In this document: one piece after another, positions 1 through 8,297 of the stretch
Numbering within the stretch: the stretch's first letter is position 1
Layout of the letters: every line of letters starts with the position of its first letter
Assembly (NCBI GenBank): GCA_021413965.1
Contig: JAIOPI010000010.1
Location: 248,001-312,000 of the forward strand
Direction: 5' to 3'
From: Lentisphaerota bacterium
GTDB lineage: Bacteria; Verrucomicrobiota; Kiritimatiellia; UBA8416; JAIOPI01
Length of the DNA stretch: 64,000 nt
Made by a program: the position numbers and the translations under genes
The notes under the pieces: model-generated
The model's input: the letters and a program-made list of their open reading frames with translations, nothing else
Database searches by the model: none
What the model was told of the DNA's origin: nothing

Positions 1-195
1 CCCGCTTCCCGGCACCGCCGAACTCCCAACCCAGGAATTGGGGTCATTCAGAGCCGTGGCATTGGGAGCCTTGGTGAATAGTGCGGCTTGGCTCGGGAGC
101 GTGGCGGCCAACAGAAGGACCAGTGCCAGTCTTCCCGTCTGGTGCCCGCCAGCCAAGCACAAGACGGCGTGGACGGCACGTAATCGTATATTCAT
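1..195 (-). CDS. N-terminus of an exported protein, cut by the window edge
   Basis: Sixty-five residues are visible, read leftwards from an ATG at 195 that is preceded by GGGGA. Arg-containing residues 1-22 lead into a hydrophobic core (LALVLLLAA, about 23-31) and an AxA-like cleavage site ending SQA near residue 37, so it looks like a Sec signal peptide. The first mature residues include NDPNSWVG and VPGSG, a W/PGSG spacing that recalls the opening of large autotransporter-type beta-repeat proteins common in PVC bacteria; this is a resemblance only. It lies downstream of, and on the same strand as, the GT-C/TPR gene ending at 446. The function cannot be told from this fragment. Confidence 0.6.
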   Translation of the reverse strand, partial: MNIRLRAVHAVLCLAGGHQTGRLALVLLLAATLPSQAALFTKAPNATALNDPNSWVGSSAVPGSG

Positions 196-233
196 AGCCG
201 AATCCCCGTACGGACTTGTGTAACAAGAAAACG

Positions 234-251
234 ACGCCCACTCCGTGCCGT
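234..251 (-). promoter_or_regulatory. weak sigma-54-like promoter candidate
   Basis: On the minus strand a GG at 249-248 and a GC at 237-236 are exactly 10 bases apart. The -24 box reads CGGCACG (one off TGGCACG) but the -12 box reads GGGC instead of TTGC. It would place a transcript start about 30 bases before the ATG at 195. The poor -12 box makes this doubtful. Confidence 0.25.
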
Positions 252-445
252 GACAGATCCAAGAGACAACTCAAACTCAACGCTCATCTCGCACGCAGCA
301 AGACTAGCCTGTTTATGCATGTTAACGATAATCACGGGACTTGGGAAGAAAAAAACGTAAAATGCCCCATGTTTTGTTGCATTTTTATGAAAAAGTCCTC
401 AAGCCAGACTGGTAGGGTGTCGCCGCGGAATACCGCCTTCGGAGG

Positions 446-3049
446 CTATGGCGACTCCCCAACTAGGCTAATATCGTAGTATGACCGCCCCGCCATGTAG
501 CCCTCCAGCCGATCATGTACGGCTTGCGCAAGCACGGAATCCCCGTGCGCCGTCGCCAAGTGAAGGGCACGAGCGGCAATGTTCGTGGCGATCGTGAACT
601 GTCCCGAAGCCGCGTACGCCGCAGCGAGAGTATCCAGCACAGTGGGATCCCGATAGCGAGATTGCCCGGCCACCCCCTCGGCAAGCTCGACCGCCTGCTC
701 CTTGTTGCGCATGCTGGCCTTCGGATGAGTGCTCAGGATCCACGCGACGTCATTGCCCACCTCGACAACTGAGAAGTCTTTGTGCTTCAAATCTTTATAC
801 AGATCATTCGCGACGGAGGCGGCGCGCTCATCCCCGCGGCGACTCAGCAGAAGCAGCCAGTCCCGGCGCGGTTCCAATGCGCCGGGATCAATGGCCATGG
901 CAGCCTGCAAGGCTGCCCACGCCCCATTCGTCGAATTTTCAGATTCAAATGCCTCCGCCAAGGATGAATAAGCGTTGGCCATGATCGTGCGGCTCTGGCC
1001 GGTGATGGGACGGTCGGCAACGGCACGGTCCAGTTCAGCGCGGCCGTCATTCAGCCTTCCGGCCTTGATCAGCGCATCCGCGAGCACCACGCGCTGCAGC
1101 CAGTTTCGGGGATCCTGAGCCAGCGCCTTACGATAGGCTGCAACGGCCTGGTCAAACCGACCGGCAGCTTCGGCGACTTTCCCAATGTTATAAAGCAGGT
1201 AAGTCGTGCCCGGTGCCTTCGCCAAACCTTCCTCGTATGCGGCGACCGCCTCGTCCGCCCGACCCAGCTGGAAAAGGGCCTCTCCCAACGCCCCGTAGGC
1301 AGACACGTAATCCGACTTGAGTTTAAGCGATGCCCGCGCGTGTTGTGTGGCCTCCTCAAACCGTTGCATCTTGGAGAGTGTGAGGGCCAGGTAGGTCTCG
1401 GTTTCGGCAATATTGGGCCCAATCCGCAGGGCCTCCTGCAGGCGCGCCAGGGCCTCGTCCAGGCGGTTATGTTCGCCAAGCACCCCGCCCAAGGCCACCA
1501 GGGCCATCTCACTCGGCCCCGTCAAATTCAAGGTCCGCTCGTACAACGTGATCGTATTGCGCCAGAATGCCGCCTGGTGGTGCGCAACGCTCCCATAGAC
1601 AGACAGCACCCCCGCCGCCGCGACAGCCCCCAGACGCCGGCGAAAAGGCGTACGCAACACATGACGTACGCCCCAGACGAATGCCACATAGAGGCCCAGA
1701 AACGGCAAATAGGCGTAACGATCCGCCATGGCCGCGTGGCCCACCTGCACGAGGCCAATCACGGGAACCATCATACCCCCGTACCACAGCCACCCGAACA
1801 AGACATACGGGTGTCGCTGCCGAACACGCACGGCCAGGACGGTCCACGTAGCCAACAGGGCGACCGAAAGTAGCAGATGCCAGAACCAGATCTGCGCACG
1901 ATAGGGATAATCGAAACACAACCCAATTGGCCAGAATAGCTTACGCAGATACGCCCCATAACTGACCAGGGCATTCGCGAGGCGGTGCACCACGCCAATA
2001 TGCTCGATCGGCGCCATCGCACCTCGTTGCGCCAAAGCCGTGACTACACAGGAAACCGCGCTCAGGGCAAAGAAGGGGAGCTTTTCAACGAGGACGGCGG
2101 CGTACGAACGGCGGACGGTGGCCTGGGCGCCGGAACGACACCGACTGGCTTCCCTGAATGTCGTTAGCGGTGATTGTCCGCAAATCCGAAATCGATTCAG
2201 CGGCCACCAGTCTAGCAGCAACAGCACAAGCGGCAGCGTCACAGCCATAGGCTTGGCAAGCAGGGCGAGGGTGAAGGAGAGGAGGGTGAGAAGGTACCAG
2301 CGGTTATGGGTTCTCGGTGCCGGGCAATCTGACGGAGCCGCAACATCAGGCCGATGTGCTGCCTGCCGGCTCCCGCCCAATGCCAGCCCCGATTGCCCCG
2401 CTTCATACCGGTCCCTCACAAACCGTCCGTACGCGCCCAGCGCCAACAGGAAGAAAAACGCGCACAGGACATCCTTGCGCTCGGCAGCCCAGGCCACGGA
2501 CTCTACATGCATGGGATGCACGGCAAAGAGCGCGGCAACGAAGAAAGCTGTCCAAGGGGAATCGGGAATGGGGGTGGGAGGTTCAAGGCTGAGGGTTCGA
2601 ACGTCGCGTGGGGCGGCGTGGGCCTCTGAAGCCTGGTCGGCGAACGCGACTGCGAAACGCCGGGTGCCGCCGGGATCATCCTGATGCTGGCCGCCCGGAC
2701 CGTTCTCTCCGTCCGCCGCGCCGGCAGTGAGGAACCGGAACACCAGAAACACCAGCATGCTGTTCAACGCATGCAGCACCACGTTCCCAAGGTGATGCCC
2801 GCCAGCCCAAGAGCCCCACAGCGTGACATCCAGCATGTGCGAGATCCATGTCAGCGGGTGCCAGTTGGCCTGGGCCATGGAGGTGAAGGCCCAGAGAATT
2901 CCCTCCCCATGCAGACCGCGCATTACCATCGGATTGTTGGTGATATATGGCCGGTCGTCGATCCAGACAAAATCGTGTCCCAGAATCTGACCGTAGATGG
3001 CCGTGACCGCGAGAATCAGGATCGTGATGATGGGCCAGTGACGCCGCAT
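446..3049 (-). CDS. TMTC-like GT-C membrane protein with C-terminal TPR repeats
   Basis: An 867-residue polytopic membrane protein. The first helix (residues 6-20) is followed by a loop with an acidic pair (D31 D32 in WIDDRPY), as in the first extracytoplasmic loop of GT-C glycosyltransferases. About ten further hydrophobic helices follow to about residue 510. The remainder is helical TPR repeats with alternating G/A/Y positions (for example ALGEALFQLGRADEAVAAYEEGL). The architecture matches TMTC/PMT-related proteins, which transfer sugar from a lipid donor to protein; the substrate here is unknown. The ATG at 3049 is preferred because the frame upstream opens only with a GTG at 3073. It is divergent from a similar protein starting at 3182. 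Confidence 0.75.
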   Translation of the reverse strand: MRRHWPIITILILAVTAIYGQILGHDFVWIDDRPYITNNPMVMRGLHGEGILWAFTSMAQANWHPLTWISHMLDVTLWGSWAGGHHLGNVVLHALNSMLVFLVFRFLTAGAADGENGPGGQHQDDPGGTRRFAVAFADQASEAHAAPRDVRTLSLEPPTPIPDSPWTAFFVAALFAVHPMHVESVAWAAERKDVLCAFFFLLALGAYGRFVRDRYEAGQSGLALGGSRQAAHRPDVAAPSDCPAPRTHNRWYLLTLLSFTLALLAKPMAVTLPLVLLLLDWWPLNRFRICGQSPLTTFREASRCRSGAQATVRRSYAAVLVEKLPFFALSAVSCVVTALAQRGAMAPIEHIGVVHRLANALVSYGAYLRKLFWPIGLCFDYPYRAQIWFWHLLLSVALLATWTVLAVRVRQRHPYVLFGWLWYGGMMVPVIGLVQVGHAAMADRYAYLPFLGLYVAFVWGVRHVLRTPFRRRLGAVAAAGVLSVYGSVAHHQAAFWRNTITLYERTLNLTGPSEMALVALGGVLGEHNRLDEALARLQEALRIGPNIAETETYLALTLSKMQRFEEATQHARASLKLKSDYVSAYGALGEALFQLGRADEAVAAYEEGLAKAPGTTYLLYNIGKVAEAAGRFDQAVAAYRKALAQDPRNWLQRVVLADALIKAGRLNDGRAELDRAVADRPITGQSRTIMANAYSSLAEAFESENSTNGAWAALQAAMAIDPGALEPRRDWLLLLSRRGDERAASVANDLYKDLKHKDFSVVEVGNDVAWILSTHPKASMRNKEQAVELAEGVAGQSRYRDPTVLDTLAAAYAASGQFTIATNIAARALHLATAHGDSVLAQAVHDRLEGYMAGRSYYDISLVGESP

Positions 3050-3181
3050 GCAAGTCCATGGTAGGGGATGCACCGTGGCGGTCCAAGCCCGAACACACGC
3101 CCCCTGCTTTGCCCCATATGCAAACAGGGCATGGTCTTACACCGGACTTTCAAAACCACCGGAACGCAGTAGGATGCGCCC

Positions 3182-5164
3182 ATGTACGCAGCGGAACCCG
3201 ATCCGGTTGAAGGCGCAAGACAGAGTGAATGGCGGCAACGGATGGGCACGACAATCTTCGCGGCGCTCATCATCATGGCCGGACTGCTGGTCTATGCCAA
3301 CAGTTTCACGGTGCCGCTTCTGTTCGACGATTTGATGGTCATCGCCGGCAACCCCACCATTCACGATCTGTCCGCACTCACGGATGTGCTTTCGCCACCT
3401 CGCGGCGGAAGCACGGTTCAGGCCCGGCCGGTCATCAACCTGTCCTTCGCCATCAACTACGCGCTGGCTGGCCAGGCAACCTGGGGCTACCACATGTTCA
3501 ATCTCGCGGTGCACCTGTTGGCTGGGCTGACGCTTTTCGGCATCGTGCGCCGGACGCTCCGACTCGTCGCACAGCACCGCGCCGCCTCCCATGTCCAATC
3601 GAGGCTTTCCGACCTCCTCTCGCTTCGCCTCGCCTTCTGCGATTCGGCCACCCTCCTCGCCTTCCTGTCGGCGCTGATATGGACCGTGCATCCCCTGCAG
3701 ACCATGTGCGTCACGTATATTTCGCAACGGGCTGAATCGATGATGGGGCTCATGATCCTGCTCACGCTATACGGCTTTATCCGAGGGGCAGAAGGCCATC
3801 CAGCGTTATCGGCGCACGCTGGTCACAGCCGCGCACCGTCCCGCCTCTGGTTCGCGTTTGCCATCCTCGCCTGCACCATCGGCATGGGATGCAAGGAAGT
3901 GATGGTTACGGCTCCACTGCTGATGCTCGCCTATGATCGGGCCTTTCTGGCAGGCTCCTGGCGTGTGGCATGGAAGGAACGCCGCCCTGTCCACTTGGCG
4001 CTGATCGCCACCTGGTTCATCTGGCTGGCCCTTGAATTCACGCTGGGGGGAGAACGAAACCCCAAGACCGGCTTCGGCTCCGACGTCAGCAGCTGGCGCT
4101 ACCTCGTGACGCAAGCCGGCGCCATCCTCCATTACCTGCGCCTGACCTGCTGGCCTGACCTGTTGTGTCTCGACTACTACGACTGGCCTCTGGCAGCGGG
4201 CATCCGAGACGTTTGGCCCGCCCTGCTGGTGGTGGGGACGCTGTTTGCGGCCACCGTCGTGGCCTGCTGGCGGGTGCCTCAAGCGGGCTACCTGGGCCTA
4301 TGGTTCTTCCTCATCCTCGCCCCTACGTCCAGCGTGATGCCGATCATCGATCGCGTCTCAGAGCATCGCCTCTATCTGCCGCTGGCCGCCCTCGTAACGG
4401 CAGCGGTCCTCGTCGTGGGCCTGTCGGCCGTGAGCGTGTGGAGACGCTTCCCGTCTCCGGAGACCCGCAACCTACTCGTCTCGTGGCTGGGCGTGGTCAC
4501 CGTCAGCATCGTGGCCGCACTGGGCGTGCGCACGGCCTGGCGCAATATGGACTACCGCTCAAATCTCAACGTCTGGCTGATCACTCTAGCGCAACGCCCC
4601 GCCAATGTACGCGCGTGCATGAACGTCGGCGCGCTCTACGGCCTGCTGAACAACCAGTCGCTCTCGATGCGATATCTGTGGCACGCACGCGAACTTGACC
4701 CCACGTATGAGCCAGCCGCCATCCTGTCGAATCTCGGTTCCGCCTACATGGAAACAGGCGACTATCGTCGGGCATCCACCTTGCTGAATCAGGCCCTGCA
4801 GGAAGATCCCGCCTACGCGAGCGCATATTTCAATCGTGGCAATCTGGCCCTCCGCCAGGGATTGACCAACGCGGCGATGGGCGACTACGTCCGCACCATC
4901 GCGAACGATCCGGACTTCACCTACGGCTACGTGAAACTCGGGGCGCTCCAGCGTGAACAGGGGCGGCTGGAACCGTCGGTTGACCTGCTGACACAAGCCA
5001 TCGCGCGCAATCCGCGCCTGGCGGCGGCTTACGCGGAGCGTGCACGCACGTGGTTCAGCCTGGGGCAGTACGATCATGCCCGGGCGGACTTGGAACGGTG
5101 CTGCGAACTCGGCGGAAGGCCGGACCCGGCGTTCGCGGCCCAGTTGCGCGCCCAACTCCCGTAG
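3182..5164 (+). CDS. TMTC-like GT-C membrane protein with C-terminal TPR repeats
   Basis: A 660-residue relative of its divergent neighbour. A helix at about residues 22-40 is followed by LLFDDLM (D49 D50), then about ten more hydrophobic segments, including a TSSVMPIIDRVSEHRLYLP stretch typical of TMTC proteins before the last helices. From about residue 470 four or five TPRs run to the C-terminus (NLGSAYMETGDYRRASTLLNQAL and similar). The likely role is extracytoplasmic glycan transfer from a polyprenyl-linked donor, with the TPRs binding the acceptor. The start follows an AGGA box; an alternative ATG at 3242 would remove 20 hydrophilic residues. It shares a 132-base divergent promoter region with the gene to its left. 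Confidence 0.75.
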   Translation: MYAAEPDPVEGARQSEWRQRMGTTIFAALIIMAGLLVYANSFTVPLLFDDLMVIAGNPTIHDLSALTDVLSPPRGGSTVQARPVINLSFAINYALAGQATWGYHMFNLAVHLLAGLTLFGIVRRTLRLVAQHRAASHVQSRLSDLLSLRLAFCDSATLLAFLSALIWTVHPLQTMCVTYISQRAESMMGLMILLTLYGFIRGAEGHPALSAHAGHSRAPSRLWFAFAILACTIGMGCKEVMVTAPLLMLAYDRAFLAGSWRVAWKERRPVHLALIATWFIWLALEFTLGGERNPKTGFGSDVSSWRYLVTQAGAILHYLRLTCWPDLLCLDYYDWPLAAGIRDVWPALLVVGTLFAATVVACWRVPQAGYLGLWFFLILAPTSSVMPIIDRVSEHRLYLPLAALVTAAVLVVGLSAVSVWRRFPSPETRNLLVSWLGVVTVSIVAALGVRTAWRNMDYRSNLNVWLITLAQRPANVRACMNVGALYGLLNNQSLSMRYLWHARELDPTYEPAAILSNLGSAYMETGDYRRASTLLNQALQEDPAYASAYFNRGNLALRQGLTNAAMGDYVRTIANDPDFTYGYVKLGALQREQGRLEPSVDLLTQAIARNPRLAAAYAERARTWFSLGQYDHARADLERCCELGGRPDPAFAAQLRAQLP

Positions 5165-5232
5165 CCGCGCGCCCTGCGCGAAGAAGTGGAACCGTCATAG
5201 CTTGGCAGGCGCCAGTCGCCGCTCATGGGGCA

Positions 5233-5667
5233 TCAGTCTGCAGCGGGCGTCGGTTTGGCGACAGGCTCGGTCCCGCCTGAACCGACCGGCGCGGGTGCCG
5301 CCGATTCCACGGTGGCGGGCCGGGAATCACGTGGGGCGGCGTCCGATTGTCCTGGCGGCGACGTATCGCCCGGGGCCGTTTGCGGGGGATTGAACTTGAT
5401 GTTGTACTTGGCCGCGATCGCACGCGCATCCTCGTCCGTCTTGGCCAACTGCAAGAGGTCCATCATCAGAGCCTGGAGCTGGTTCTCCGTCTGCGCCGCC
5501 TGGCTCGCCAGCAGTTCCTGACGATCCGACAGCCTGATCAGGGTCGCATGCTGGCGTACAGACTGCGCCGTCTGCCACCCCAGAAAGATCAACAAACTGA
5601 CCGTGACAAGCGCCATGGGCAGAAACGGTGAGAAGGTGGCAGGCGGGGCAGATTCCTGAGTGTTCAT
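5233..5667 (-). CDS. small membrane-anchored protein of unknown function
   Basis: A 144-residue protein with one transmembrane helix (about residues 13-30, LPMALVTVSLLIFLGW), then a Q/L-rich region likely to form a coiled coil (about 35-80) and a low-complexity P/A/S-rich tail. It overlaps the preceding gene by ATGA at 5664-5667, so the two are translationally coupled. Both share a plan of anchor, coiled coil and a short AKY-containing segment (AAKYNIKF here, LAKYGYRV in the partner), hinting at paralogous partners. No family was recognised. Confidence 0.6.
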   Translation of the reverse strand: MNTQESAPPATFSPFLPMALVTVSLLIFLGWQTAQSVRQHATLIRLSDRQELLASQAAQTENQLQALMMDLLQLAKTDEDARAIAAKYNIKFNPPQTAPGDTSPPGQSDAAPRDSRPATVESAAPAPVGSGGTEPVAKPTPAAD

Positions 5668-6059
5668 GGAATCCCCTTGCGTGCGGCCGGCGCGGGGACC
5701 GCCGTCTTGGCCGCGGGTGCCGAATCCGTCTCGTTCCCCTTGGCGTTGCCGCTCGCCGCTTGGCTCACAGCATCTGCCGCTGCGGCTGGCGTCTGAGCGG
5801 ACCGAACCCGATATCCATATTTGGCTAGAAGCTCGCGTATGGCCGGATTGACCGCCGCGGCATTGCCCAGATCCTGCAACACGCTCCCACTGATCTGCTG
5901 GCCCTGCGTCCCCAGCACGCCGCTGCTCAGGGATTCCTGCTGCCGCTGGAGGGTCACCTGCAGGGCCTGGTTCTTACGCGCCACGAGGATCAGCACGACA
6001 CTGAGCACCACGCAGGCAAGACTGAGGAGCAGCGCAACAAAATAGGCGGGCGCCTTCAT
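5664..6059 (-). CDS. small membrane-anchored protein, partner of the next gene
   Basis: A 131-residue protein with an N-terminal helix (about residues 5-26, YFVALLLSLACVVLSVVLIL), then a Q/L-rich stretch that could form a coiled coil, a segment NPAIRELLAKYGYRV near the middle, and an A/P-rich tail. The stop overlaps the start of the following gene by four bases. The topology suggests a membrane-tethered structural or accessory protein. No recognised domain. Confidence 0.6.
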   Translation of the reverse strand: MKAPAYFVALLLSLACVVLSVVLILVARKNQALQVTLQRQQESLSSGVLGTQGQQISGSVLQDLGNAAAVNPAIRELLAKYGYRVRSAQTPAAAADAVSQAASGNAKGNETDSAPAAKTAVPAPAARKGIP

Positions 6060-6147
6060 GCCGCCGATAGTCGCGCATCCCCCACACCCGTGGCAAGCGC
6101 TTTTGTCCCCCAGGAATTCTCGCCTGACGACGGGGCGCCTCGCCGCT

Positions 6148-6171
6148 CCTGGAGCCGGCGGTCCCCGCCGG
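6148..6171 (+). repeat. REP-like hairpin repeat, copy A
   Basis: CTGGAG is followed by a 6-bp stem CCGGCG, loop GTCCC and the complement CGCCGG. It lies in the gap between the membrane-anchored pair and the next minus-strand gene. It is one of five intergenic copies in this window with the same flank and loop. Confidence 0.7.
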
Positions 6172-6194
6172 TCTCCCCTCCCCGCGCGCCACCC

Positions 6195-6740
6195 TCACGC
6201 CGGCATCAGCCCGTCGCCAATCCACGCCAGCGCATCCAGCAGCACCGGCCGCTCCGCCTTGACCCGCTCGTCAATCTTGCGCAGCAGCTTCAGGTACAGG
6301 TCGATGACCTTGCGCACGTCCTCGCCCATCTCGCGCCCGTCGAACAACTCCGGGCTGCGCTCGCGAAAATCCAGGTTGCACTGGATCGCGCCCGACGTCA
6401 CCGGGAAGCCCAGGTCCTGACCCGTCAACAGCAGGTGCCGCTCCGTGCGGACCGCCCCGTCCCCCGCCGTGAGGTACCACAACGGCGAATCGGACATGGC
6501 ATCGAAATGCAGGAACTCGAGAATCTTCTTCTCCTTCTGGAAGAGCTCCGCAATCTCATCCGCCGGCACATGAAACATGCGCAACGCGACCACCCGCCGC
6601 ATGAAGTGCACGTAGGCCTCGGGATAGCGCTCCGGCCGGCGCGGCACGTCCGCCTTGATCTGGACCTGCAGGTTCCGCAGGTAGGGCACGGATTTGCCCA
6701 GCGCCACCGCCAGGTCAGATAAACTGTAAGTCTCGGTCAT
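6195..6740 (-). CDS. protein of unknown function with a MerR-like N-terminus
   Basis: A 181-residue protein. Residues 5-25 (YSLSDLAVALGKSVPYLRNL) read like a helix-turn-helix of the kind found in MerR-type or excisionase-type proteins, followed by a helical segment (ALRMFHVPADEIAELFQKEKKIL). The rest is mixed alpha/beta without recognised motifs. It starts at ATG 6740 and stands upstream of the unknown membrane pair on the same strand. DNA binding is only an inference from the helix pattern. Confidence 0.55.
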   Translation of the reverse strand: MTETYSLSDLAVALGKSVPYLRNLQVQIKADVPRRPERYPEAYVHFMRRVVALRMFHVPADEIAELFQKEKKILEFLHFDAMSDSPLWYLTAGDGAVRTERHLLLTGQDLGFPVTSGAIQCNLDFRERSPELFDGREMGEDVRKVIDLYLKLLRKIDERVKAERPVLLDALAWIGDGLMPA

Positions 6741-6843
6741 GCGTCAGACTCGCAAACCTTCAACAGTAACCGCTGAGCGCGCAGAGGCCCCTGACGACAC
6801 CGGACTTCAACGTTGAGCGTTGAACGTGTCCACCTGGCCCGCC

Positions 6844-8295
6844 CTACTCCGCCGCTTCCACCACGTACTGGTCCAGCACGCCCATGGCCTGGCGCAGCTG
6901 GGCCAGCGCCACTTGGTAGGCATACAGCGACTGAACCTCGTTGTTGCGCGCTTCGGTCAGCGCCACCTGCGTCTGCAGCACGTCCAGCTGGGTCGCCGCG
7001 CCCGCGTCGAAGCGCGAGCGCGCCAGCCGCACGCTTTCCAGCGCCTGCTCCACCACCTTCGCGGTGGCGTGCACGAGCTCCGCGGCGTCAACCACCTGCG
7101 CATGCGTGCGTCGCACTTCCACATCAATGTCGAGGCGGACCTGCTCCTCGTCCAGCCGCGCCAGCTCGGCCTCGGAAGCCGCCTGCATGACACGCCCGCG
7201 CGTCTGCTGGCCGTCGAACAGGGCCCACGTGCCCTGCACGCCCGCCCGCCAGCCGTCCGTCTCATCCCAGGTGTCGTCGGTGGAGCGGTCGCTCTCCGCC
7301 CCGTAGCCGGCAAAGACGGATATATCGGGCCGCCCCCCGGCACGCGCCTCGGTCACCGCCAGCTTCCGCGCTGCGCGAATGCACGCCAGCTGGCGCAGTT
7401 CCGCGCGCTGCTGCGCCGCCACCGCCAGCTCGTTGGTGAGATCCGGCGTGTACGGCTCAAAGACGAGCCGCCCCTCCACCTCGGGGCGCAGGGCCGGGCC
7501 GCTCGCGCCATCCGCGCTCAGCCCCATGGACCGGTACAGATCCTCAACCGCCAGACGGTACGTGTTGCGCGCCCGGATCAGCGGCGTCTGCCCGTTGGCC
7601 AGCGCCACCTCCGCCCGCAGCACGTTGAACGGCGACACAATGCCCGCCTCCAGCTTGTTGCTGGCCGAATTCAACTCCTCCTGCAGCAGCTGCACGTTCT
7701 GCTCCTGCACGTTGATCTGCGAGCGCCCCAGCAGAACGGCGTAGTACTTCGTCCGCACATCGAGCAGGACGTCATTGATCACGCCCTCCAGGTCATGCAT
7801 CGCCGCCTCGTCCAGCAGGCGCTGGCGGTCGAGGGCCGCGCGATTGCCGCCCCCCGCGTAGATCGACTGCGTGACCTGCAGCCCGATCAGCCAGGTCTCC
7901 GTGCTGATCGGCACGTTCGCGGCAGCAGCCCCGCCGAAATTGCCGGCCAGCTCCTCGCTCACGTCCTGGTAGCTGCCGTTGGCGGCCAGGTGCGGAATGA
8001 ACTGCGCCCGCGCCTCGACCACCGCCCCGGCCTGCCGCCGGATCCGCTCGCGCGCTTTGCGGATCACGTAGTTCTGATCCAGCGACGTCGTGATGCAGCG
8101 GGACAGATCAAAGACCGGCGTCGCGCCCGCATCGGGAGGGGACGCGGCCCCCGCAGTTCCGGACTCCTCCGCCCGCACGCCGCCGGCCAGCACCCACGCC
8201 CCCAGCGCCAGCACCGTCAGCCATGCCGGGAGCGGCGCGCGTCGCGCCCGCCCTGCCGGCCCCTGAACCCTCAACCCTGAGCGCCACATGTGCAT
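6844..8295 (-). CDS. TolC-family outer membrane efflux channel
   Basis: A 483-residue protein with a signal peptide (hydrophobic WLTVLALGAWVLAGG, cleavage near VRA) and two halves of long amphipathic helices, as expected of TolC/OprM. Each half carries the family pattern of Q/A/L-rich coiled coils around an LDVLQTQVALTEARNN-type segment (second half) and an FNVLRAEVALAN segment (first half). It is the last gene of the efflux operon, beginning two bases after the RND stop codon. It would form the outer membrane exit duct for the RND pump upstream. Confidence 0.88.
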   Translation of the reverse strand: MHMWRSGLRVQGPAGRARRAPLPAWLTVLALGAWVLAGGVRAEESGTAGAASPPDAGATPVFDLSRCITTSLDQNYVIRKARERIRRQAGAVVEARAQFIPHLAANGSYQDVSEELAGNFGGAAAANVPISTETWLIGLQVTQSIYAGGGNRAALDRQRLLDEAAMHDLEGVINDVLLDVRTKYYAVLLGRSQINVQEQNVQLLQEELNSASNKLEAGIVSPFNVLRAEVALANGQTPLIRARNTYRLAVEDLYRSMGLSADGASGPALRPEVEGRLVFEPYTPDLTNELAVAAQQRAELRQLACIRAARKLAVTEARAGGRPDISVFAGYGAESDRSTDDTWDETDGWRAGVQGTWALFDGQQTRGRVMQAASEAELARLDEEQVRLDIDVEVRRTHAQVVDAAELVHATAKVVEQALESVRLARSRFDAGAATQLDVLQTQVALTEARNNEVQSLYAYQVALAQLRQAMGVLDQYVVEAAE

Positions 8296-8297
8296 AT

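Noticed and set aside
2575..2605. GGTTCGAAC string that looks like a tRNA T-arm
   Set aside because: It lies within the GT-C/TPR reading frame and no acceptor or anticodon arm can be built around it.
5165..5232. GC-rich dyad between convergent genes as a terminator
   Set aside because: The CGCGCG/GCGCG symmetry is short and lacks a U-tract on either strand.
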